From Candidatus Solincola tengchongensis (GTDB lineage Bacteria; Actinomycetota; Geothermincolia; Geothermincolales; RBG-13-55-18): DNA of 41,371 bases. The translations under genes were made by a program, and so were the position numbers. The stretch is taken from positions 1-41,371 of the forward strand of contig JACVJH010000024.1 of NCBI GenBank assembly GCA_015711895.1, in the 5' to 3' direction. Below, in pieces: positions 35,861 through 41,371 of this stretch. The notes beneath the pieces were generated by a model. That model was given only the letters and a program-made list of their open reading frames with translations, made no database searches and had not been told where the DNA came from. The number at the start of each line of letters is the position of its first letter. The stretch's first letter is position 1.

Positions 35861-36937
35861 ATGACGGAAACCGACACTTGTACCCGGTGCGGGCTTCCCC
35901 TCTACATCAGCAGCCAGCATGTATGGATGGACAACGGGGTCATCACCGCGAAGAGGGACGCCCGGCAACGCCTGGTTCTCTTCGAGTGCGGGAACTTCGA
36001 CCCCTTGTTCCAGGGCATCGGCGAGATCATCGGTGTACCCATTGAGCGGCTGGTCATCGACGCATCGCGGAGGTCCACCAGGGAATACATGCGCTTCGTG
36101 GTCCCCGACGACGTCAAGGAGACGATCAGGAAACGGGAGATAGACCTCCGGCTGGTGTTCGATTCCACCTTTCTCATCTGGAGGGCAATGGGCTACGGAA
36201 AGCTCTCTTTGGAGGATGTGAGGTACGAGGGAGGCGAGGGGGACTTCATCACCGTCATCGCCGAGCGCCCATACTCGGTGCCCCTGGCGGTGGGCAATTT
36301 CGCCGGGTCGCTGGAGGCCATCGTGGGAAGGGAGCCGGGCGTCAGGTACGAGGAGACGGCACCCGGAATTTACCGCATCACCGTCTTCGAGGCGGAGAAT
36401 CCCCCCGAGTTGAAGGACAGGCTGCGGTGGAGAGGATACGAAAGGGAGTACAAGCCGGGTGATTTCAGGCCGGAGAGGTGCGAGAACTGCGGGGCACCCC
36501 TGGCCCTTCAGGAGTTCAGGTGGGACCTGGCCAACGGCTCCATCCGCAGTTCCGTCACCGGGCGGAGGATGGTCATGACCGGGCCTTCCATGATCGACCC
36601 CGTCTTCGAGGAGCTGGAGAGAGAACTTGGCGAGACCATCCCGCGGGTGGTGGTGGAGGCCCAGAAGCGCTTCGTGAAGTCCGGCTTCTTCGCCGTGGAG
36701 GAAGTGGCCGGCGAGGAGGGGATGCGCGAGAAACTGGCCATCCGGGGGCTCGGGTACCTCCGTTACCTGCGCGTCGGAAGAAGAGGCGTGCAGGTCAAGG
36801 TGGAGAACGTGGCCCTTCCCCTTCTGGGCGTGGGGCTGGCCCAGGGACTCTATGAGAGGGCTTTCCAAGTGGAGAGCGACGTGGAATGGGAGCTGAGCGA
36901 GGAGGGCGACCTGCTCGTGGAGGTTACCCCGCGTTGA
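35861..36937 (+). CDS. Uncharacterised protein B: paralog of protein A (CxxC plus V4R-like duplication)
   Basis: This 358-residue protein is a clear paralog of the one at 19811-20881. It has the same two-half layout with CTRCG (C7/C10) and CENCG (C207/C210). It shares GIGEIIGVPIERLVI, RRSTREYMRFVVP, MGYG, GEGDFI, and the GxxAGSLEAIVGR stretch of half 1. It also shares RVVVEAQKRFVKSGFF, RGLGYLR, and EWELSEEGDLLVEV of half 2. Its V4R-like strands lack the Cys residues of classic V4R metal sites. The ATG at 35861 follows AAAGGAAGG at five bases, and the frame upstream is rejected. No neighbour suggests a function. The family is unnamed to my knowledge. Confidence 0.78.
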   Translation: MTETDTCTRCGLPLYISSQHVWMDNGVITAKRDARQRLVLFECGNFDPLFQGIGEIIGVPIERLVIDASRRSTREYMRFVVPDDVKETIRKREIDLRLVFDSTFLIWRAMGYGKLSLEDVRYEGGEGDFITVIAERPYSVPLAVGNFAGSLEAIVGREPGVRYEETAPGIYRITVFEAENPPELKDRLRWRGYEREYKPGDFRPERCENCGAPLALQEFRWDLANGSIRSSVTGRRMVMTGPSMIDPVFEELERELGETIPRVVVEAQKRFVKSGFFAVEEVAGEEGMREKLAIRGLGYLRYLRVGRRGVQVKVENVALPLLGVGLAQGLYERAFQVESDVEWELSEEGDLLVEVTPR

Positions 36938-37285
36938 GCGCGTTGTGCATGTCGTGAAACCCGATCCAGGCAATAAATGGTAATATAACATGATATGGCG
37001 GATTCCTCTTGATCGTCATGACAGGGTTGGTGAAAGCGCCGGCTTTTCCGGTTAGGCGGCAAAGCGCCGTCGATGTCATGGCTCGCTATGGGTCGATGCC
37101 CTCCATCGGGTAGGCGCTTTCGGGTTTAAGGCAGGCCGGGAGGCCACCCTGTGGTCCTGACATGGCTGGATGCAGTCTGACAGGGCGAAGGGGGCGATCT
37201 CTGGGGCCGGCTTTACGGAAGGCCTGATAAGCACGAACATCTACAGGATGCGGACGACGGACCTCTTGTGCGAAAGGGGCAGTAT
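36938..37285. other. Gap upstream of gltX
   Basis: There is an AT-rich segment at 36970-36995 (AATAAATGGTAATATAAC) but no well-spaced promoter hexamers. No T-box features (AGGGTGGNACCGCG or specifier loop) were seen. No gene is supported. Confidence 0.4.
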
Positions 37286-38704
37286 ATGGTCAGGGTGAGG
37301 TTCGCCCCATCTCCGACGGGCCGCCTGCATCTGGGCTCGGCGAGGACGGCGCTTTTCAACTGGCTTTTCGCCCGCGGACAAGGCGGTTCTTTCATCCTGC
37401 GCATAGAGGATACCGACGTGGAGAGGTCCAGCCGGGAGATGGAGGAGTCCATCCTCGAGGACCTCAGATGGCTGGGGCTGGACTGGGACGAGGGCCCCGA
37501 CGTGGGCGGGCCTCATGCCCCCTACCGGCAGAGCGAACGGGGAGAGGTCTACCGCGAACACGCACGCCTGCTGGTGGAGAAGGGGATGGCCTATCCGTGC
37601 TTCTGCACCCCGGAACAGCTGGAGGAGAAGAGAGAAAGGGCCCTGGCCGAGGGGCGGTCTCCCCGTTACGACGGTGCCTGCCGCGACCTTGAACCGCTGG
37701 AGGTGAGGAAGAGGGAAGGGCGTGGCGAGAGACCGGCCCTCCGGTTCCGGGTACCCGAAAAGGAGGTCGTCTTCCAGGACCTCCTGCATGGGCTGGTCCG
37801 CTTCCCCCCGGGTTCCTTCGGGGATTTCATCATCATGCGTTCCGACGGGCGGGCCGGTTTCCATTTCTCCGTAGTGGTGGACGACGCGGTCATGGGGATA
37901 ACCCACGTCATAAGAGGCGAGGACCACCTCACCAATACCGCCCGCCACGTGCTGCTCTTCGAGGCACTCGGGTATCCGGCGCCCATGTACCTGCACCATT
38001 CCCTGCTCCTGGGGCCCGACGGGGGCAAGATGAGCAAGCGCCACGGAGCGACCTCGGTCCGCGAATACCGGGAGATGGGTTACCTCCCCCAGGCCTTGGT
38101 CAACTACCTAGCCCTCCTCTCCTGGTCCCCGCCGGAGGGCAGGGAAGTGCTGGACCTCTCGGAGCTGGTGGAACTCTTCGACATCGGCGACCTCTCGCGG
38201 AGCCCGGCGGTCTTCGACCGGGAACGGTTGGACTGGCTTAACGGGAAGCACCTGCGCCGCATGCCCCTGGACGAACTGGTGAGGGTCGCCGGGGTCTATG
38301 CCCCACGCTGGTCGGGGCACCCTCTCTTTGCGGTCATGTTGGAATCCGTTCTGGATAATATTACCAATTTGGGAGAGCTTCCCTCTTACCTGGAGGCCTA
38401 CGGTGAGCCCGCACGACCGGGGGAACGCGCTGCGGAATGGCTGCGGGGTGAGGTCGCCGGGAGGGTCCTGGAGAAAGCGGAGGAGATTCTGAGGGAGGAG
38501 GGGGTCCGGGATCTGGAGCACGCCCATCACCTGGTGGCCAGGCTGCGCCACGCCTTCGACGAGCGGGACCTGAAGCCCAAGGAGATTCTCATGCCCCTTC
38601 GGGTGGCCCTCACCGGAAGGGACCGCGGTCCCGCCCTTCCCTACCTGCTCTACGTGCTGGGGAGGGACGAATGCCTCCGAAGACTCCAGGGGGTCAGGTC
38701 TTGA
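37286..38704 (+). CDS. gltX: Glutamyl-tRNA synthetase
   Basis: This 472-residue class I synthetase attaches Glu to tRNA-Glu, and to tRNA-Gln if non-discriminating, which cannot be decided here. Signatures are HLGS (15-18, the HIGH motif), KMSKR (248-252), and a zinc motif C105-x-C107...Y128...C132 like that of E. coli GltX. The ATG at 37286 follows AAAGGGG; the GTG at 37268 is less likely. The last codons and the TGA stop lie inside copy 2 of the REP-like element, so the C-terminal GVRS is element-derived. In B. subtilis-type order gltX follows ispF directly; here about 34 kb intervene. Confidence 0.96.
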   Translation: MVRVRFAPSPTGRLHLGSARTALFNWLFARGQGGSFILRIEDTDVERSSREMEESILEDLRWLGLDWDEGPDVGGPHAPYRQSERGEVYREHARLLVEKGMAYPCFCTPEQLEEKRERALAEGRSPRYDGACRDLEPLEVRKREGRGERPALRFRVPEKEVVFQDLLHGLVRFPPGSFGDFIIMRSDGRAGFHFSVVVDDAVMGITHVIRGEDHLTNTARHVLLFEALGYPAPMYLHHSLLLGPDGGKMSKRHGATSVREYREMGYLPQALVNYLALLSWSPPEGREVLDLSELVELFDIGDLSRSPAVFDRERLDWLNGKHLRRMPLDELVRVAGVYAPRWSGHPLFAVMLESVLDNITNLGELPSYLEAYGEPARPGERAAEWLRGEVAGRVLEKAEEILREEGVRDLEHAHHLVARLRHAFDERDLKPKEILMPLRVALTGRDRGPALPYLLYVLGRDECLRRLQGVRS

Positions 38705-38726
38705 ATCGTGATACCCCCATGGGTAT
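38690..38726 (+). repeat. REP-like palindromic element, copy 2
   Basis: GGGGTCAGGTCTTGAAT (38690-38706) is identical to the head of the copy at 12796. It is followed by CGTG and the hairpin ATACCC-CCAT-GGGTAT (38711-38726), with the same stem and a different loop. The TGA stop of gltX (38702-38704) lies within the head, so the element inserted into, or evolved at, the gene's end. Confidence 0.75.
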
Positions 38727-38894
38727 AAATTTCGGGGCCTCCGGGTAACGGTATCGCTCCGCAGGCTCCGCTGCGACCGACCCGTACGGCCCCGCAGGGG
38801 AGGATGGAGGCGGGCTCGCCCTCCGAGACACCCGCGGTGGCCAAAACCCGGCTTCCCAGGAAAAGTGCGCAGTCCTTTTCCGAGCGGCAACCTT

Positions 38895-38900
38895 TATAAT
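38895..38900 (+). promoter_or_regulatory. Candidate -10 element upstream of cysE
   Basis: A perfect TATAAT lies 35 bases before the cysE start in a short AT-rich patch. The region 17-18 bases upstream has no clear -35. It suggests that cysE-cysS can be transcribed separately from gltX, whose end carries a hairpin element. Confidence 0.5.
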
Positions 38901-38934
38901 ATTCTTTACGCCGCGGGAAGAGGAGGAAGAGTGG

Positions 38935-39804
38935 ATGCTGCGGGAGATACTGGAAACCCTGAAACAGGACATACAGGCGGCACGGGACCGTGACCCGGCC
39001 GCTCGGAGCGCCCTGGAGATAATCTTGGCCTATCCCGGCGTCCACGCCCTGTGGATGCACCGCGTGGCCCACTGGCTGTGGAACCGCGGCATTCCCCTCG
39101 TCCCCCGTCTCCTCTCGCACCTTAACCGCTGGCTGACGGGAATCGAGATACATCCGGGAGCCCGCATCGGAAAGGGCGTTTTCATCGACCACGGCATGGG
39201 GGTGGTGATTGGGGAGACGGCGGAGATAGGGGACAACGTCACCCTTTACCAGGGGGTGACCCTGGGAGGAACCGGAAAGGAAAAGGGCAAGCGCCATCCC
39301 ACGGTGGGGAAGAACGTGGTCATCGCCGCCGGGGCCAAGGTGCTGGGCCCCATAACCATAGGCGACGATTCCAAGGTGGGAGCCGGGGCGGTGGTCATCC
39401 GGGGCGTCCCTCCCCGGTGCACGGTGGTGGGGGTGCCCGGGAAGGTGGTGGTAAGGGAGGGTGAACCGGTGATAGACCTCCATCACGAGGCCATCCCCGA
39501 CCCGGTGATGGACAGGATCGAGGCGCTGGACGGGATGATACGCAAACTGGAGGAGAGGCTGGAGAAGACCCACCGCGAGCTGGAGAGCGCGGAGAGGAAG
39601 TTGCGCCGCGCCGAGGAGGAGCTCAAGACCGTGGAGCGCAGGATAGGGCTGACCGGGGAGGCGGAAGAGGGCAGCGCGAGAGCCGCCGCGAGTGGAGGCT
39701 CATCCCGCGGGAAGGGCGGAGGGAGCGCCGCGAGGAAGGGAGAGGGAAGCGGCGCGCGGCGGAAAAGATCCGGGGGCGGCATGGAGAGCGAAGGGGAGGA
39801 CTGA
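38935..39804 (+). CDS. cysE: Serine O-acetyltransferase with extended C-terminal tail
   Basis: CysE acetylates L-serine with acetyl-CoA for cysteine synthesis. The helical N-domain (1-70) and left-handed beta-helix hexapeptides (71-175) are intact, with the catalytic Asp85-His86 pair in FIDHGMGVVIGETAEIGDNV and the GGTGKEKGKRHP loop. After residue 190 there is a predicted coiled coil (193-236) and a low-complexity Gly/Ser/Arg tail ending ESEGED. Usual enzymes end in a short peptide with a terminal Ile that enters CysK; that is absent. The ATG follows GAGGAGG. It is eight bases upstream of cysS. Confidence 0.93.
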   Translation: MLREILETLKQDIQAARDRDPAARSALEIILAYPGVHALWMHRVAHWLWNRGIPLVPRLLSHLNRWLTGIEIHPGARIGKGVFIDHGMGVVIGETAEIGDNVTLYQGVTLGGTGKEKGKRHPTVGKNVVIAAGAKVLGPITIGDDSKVGAGAVVIRGVPPRCTVVGVPGKVVVREGEPVIDLHHEAIPDPVMDRIEALDGMIRKLEERLEKTHRELESAERKLRRAEEELKTVERRIGLTGEAEEGSARAAASGGSSRGKGGGSAARKGEGSGARRKRSGGGMESEGED

Positions 39805-39812
39805 AAAAGGCC

Positions 39813-41321
39813 ATGGGCCTCAGGGTTTACAACACCATGACCCGCAGGAAGGAGGACGTCGTGCCCCGCGCGGAGGGCGAGGTGTCCATGTACGTCGGCG
39901 GGCCCACGGTGTACAACTACATCCACGTGGGAAACGGGAGGGCCTACCTGGTCTTCGACGTCATCCGCCGCTACCTCCAGTACAAGGGATACCAGGTCTA
40001 CTGCGTGCAGAACTTCACCGACGTGGACGACAAGATCATCGCCCGCGCCATGGAGGAGGGAAAGACACCCGAGGAAGTGGCCCGTTTCTACGAACAGGCC
40101 TTCCTGGAGGACATGCGGGCCCTGCGCGTCATGCCGCCAGACGTGTCCCCCCGCGCCACGGAGACCATACCCCGTATGCTGGAGATGATACAGGGCCTGC
40201 TGGAGAAGGGATACGCCTACGTCGTGGACGGGGACGTATTCTTCAGCGTGGAGAGGTTCCCGGGGTACGGGAAGCTCTCCCGCAGGACTCTGGAGGAGAT
40301 GCGGGCCGGGGAGCGGGTGGAGGTGGACGAGCGCAAACGCCACCCCATGGACTTCGCCCTCTGGAAGTCGGCCAAACCGGGAGAGCCGGCCTGGGATTCC
40401 CCCTGGGGGAAGGGACGTCCGGGATGGCACATCGAGTGCTCGGCCATGTCCCTCCACTACCTGGGCATGGGTTTCGACATCCACGGCGGCGGCCAGGATC
40501 TCATCTTCCCGCACCACGAGAACGAGATCGCCCAGTCCGAGGCCTATACCGGGCAGGAACCCTTCGTCCGCTACTGGATACACAACGGCTTCGTCAACAT
40601 CCGCGAGGAGAAGATGTCCAAATCGCTGGGGAACATCGTCCTGGTGCGGGAGATACTGAAGAAATACCCCCCGGACGCCGTCCGTATGCTGACCCTCCAG
40701 ACCCATTACCGGAGCCCCATAGACTTCGGCCCGGAGGCCCTGGAGGAGGCGCAACGGGCTTTGGAGAGGCTGGAGAACTGCCTCTTCGCCCTGGATAGCT
40801 TCCTTGCCAAGCCCACCACTCGCGTGGCCCCCGTGCGCACCCAGAGGGAGGTGGAGCTCTCCGACTCCTTCTTCGACTTCGAGCGGCGGTTCGAGGAGGC
40901 CATGGACGACGACTTCAACACCGCCAAGGCCATGGGCGTGATCTTCGAGCTGGTCAAGGAGCTCAACGCCTACCTGGCGGAGCAGGAGAGGTTCCCAACC
41001 CCCGCCGCCCCCATCATCGCCGGGCTGGGAAGGGACCTCCTTCTCAAGCTCTGCCGGGTCCTGGGCCTCTTACAACCCCCGGAGGAGGCGGAGGAGGAAT
41101 GCCTCCCCGCGGAGGAGGGCGAGGAGAAGAAGCCCGCCGGGTTTCCCGCGGCGGAGGACCTGGTGGAGCTGCTCCTCGAGGTCCGCGCCTTGGCCCGCAG
41201 GAAGAAGGAATACGAGACCGCGGACTTCATACGCTCCCGCCTGGGGGAGATGGGCATTCGCGTGGACGACCTCCGGGAGGGCCAGCGCTGGAAGTACGTG
41301 GGGAGGCAGGAGCGGGATTGA
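39813..41321 (+). CDS. cysS: Cysteinyl-tRNA synthetase, one zinc-ligand Cys replaced
   Basis: This 502-residue class I synthetase charges tRNA-Cys. HVGN (38-41) is the HIGH motif and KMSKS is at 267-271. Of the four zinc ligands known from E. coli CysRS (C28, C209, H234, E238), the last three are present at the same numbers. The first is Gly29: the normal MYVCG reads MYVGG, codon GGC. The C-terminal domain has an acidic low-complexity insert (PPEEAEEECLPAEEGEEKK). The start ATG at 39813 is eight bases after cysE. The stop overlaps the rlmB start. Confidence 0.95.
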   Translation: MGLRVYNTMTRRKEDVVPRAEGEVSMYVGGPTVYNYIHVGNGRAYLVFDVIRRYLQYKGYQVYCVQNFTDVDDKIIARAMEEGKTPEEVARFYEQAFLEDMRALRVMPPDVSPRATETIPRMLEMIQGLLEKGYAYVVDGDVFFSVERFPGYGKLSRRTLEEMRAGERVEVDERKRHPMDFALWKSAKPGEPAWDSPWGKGRPGWHIECSAMSLHYLGMGFDIHGGGQDLIFPHHENEIAQSEAYTGQEPFVRYWIHNGFVNIREEKMSKSLGNIVLVREILKKYPPDAVRMLTLQTHYRSPIDFGPEALEEAQRALERLENCLFALDSFLAKPTTRVAPVRTQREVELSDSFFDFERRFEEAMDDDFNTAKAMGVIFELVKELNAYLAEQERFPTPAAPIIAGLGRDLLLKLCRVLGLLQPPEEAEEECLPAEEGEEKKPAGFPAAEDLVELLLEVRALARRKKEYETADFIRSRLGEMGIRVDDLREGQRWKYVGRQERD

Positions 41322-41371
41322 GATACGAGCAGGTGGAGGGGAGGAGGGCGGTCCTTGAGGCCCTGCGCGGG
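41318..41371 (+). CDS. rlmB: 23S rRNA 2'-O-methyltransferase RlmB/TrmH family, N-terminal fragment
   Basis: Only 18 residues are in the window, starting at a TTG that overlaps the cysS stop by four bases. The sequence (MRYEQVEGRRAVLEALRG) matches the substrate-binding N-terminus of RlmB-type SPOUT methyltransferases (VxGRxAVxEAL). The position after cysS is the conserved one in both Bacillus and actinobacterial genomes. It is cut off by the window edge. Confidence 0.8.
   Translation, partial: MRYEQVEGRRAVLEALRG

Noticed and set aside
36938..37285. T-box or tRNA gene upstream of gltX
   Set aside because: No T-box antiterminator sequence, no GTTCRANNC T-arm or cloverleaf was found.

Overview
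The window is GC-rich, densely coding bacterial chromosome carrying 32 genes that I can support. The organism is probably a member of the Actinomycetota. The reasons are a CarD-type RNA polymerase regulator directly upstream of ispD-ispF and cysS-rlmB, many paralogous acyl-CoA dehydrogenase, ligase and SDR genes, and many GTG/TTG starts. The gene order also has a Firmicutes-like element (a YacL-type PIN/TRAM gene, and gltX-cysE-cysS), so a deep-branching or thermophilic actinobacterial lineage is a guess, not a demonstration. No phage, transposase, CRISPR, rRNA or tRNA genes were seen.

Layout. (1) 128-3261: carD, PIN/TRAM gene, ispD, ispF, closed by a candidate terminator. (2) 3487-4044: a lone HD-domain gene on the minus strand. 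(3) 4673-11474: a fatty-acid oxidation locus. A TetR regulator has a near-consensus promoter and a perfect FadR-like palindrome at its start; it is followed by an acyl-CoA ligase, an SCP-x type thiolase and two adjacent acyl-CoA dehydrogenases, the first lacking catalytic and FAD-binding signatures. (4) 11695-17551: nitroreductase plus 2x[4Fe-4S] ferredoxin, two SDR dehydrogenases and an acetyl-CoA synthetase-like enzyme. (5) 18008-19468: a Wzx-like flippase behind a structured leader. (6) 19811-22550: an uncharacterised CxxC/V4R-like protein divergent from a second thiolase that ends in a strong terminator. (7) 22667-25845, minus strand: inorganic pyrophosphatase and an MgtA-type P-type ATPase. 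(8) 26044-33562: a complete phosphate regulon, response regulator-histidine kinase-pstS-pstC-pstA-pstB-phoU, with six hexamers at exact 11-bp spacing upstream of pstS. (9) 33609-35135, minus strand: a divergent ATP-type PEP carboxykinase. (10) 35861-36937: a paralog of the CxxC/V4R-like protein. (11) 37286-41371: gltX, cysE, cysS and the first codons of rlmB.

Regions 1 and 11 are the two halves of a conserved bacterial cluster (B. subtilis order disA-yacL-ispD-ispF-gltX-cysE-cysS-mrnC-rlmB). Here they are separated by about 34 kb and 25 genes of lipid, redox and phosphate metabolism.

The best candidate for something undescribed is the pair of about 357-residue proteins at 19811-20881 and 35861-36937. 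Each is an internal duplication of a CxxC knuckle plus a V4R-like domain, so one zinc site may be shared between the halves. Other points worth attention are the acyl-CoA dehydrogenase pair that looks like a catalytic/non-catalytic heteromer, a cysteinyl-tRNA synthetase missing one zinc ligand, and two copies of a REP-like palindromic element, one of which supplies the stop codon of gltX.
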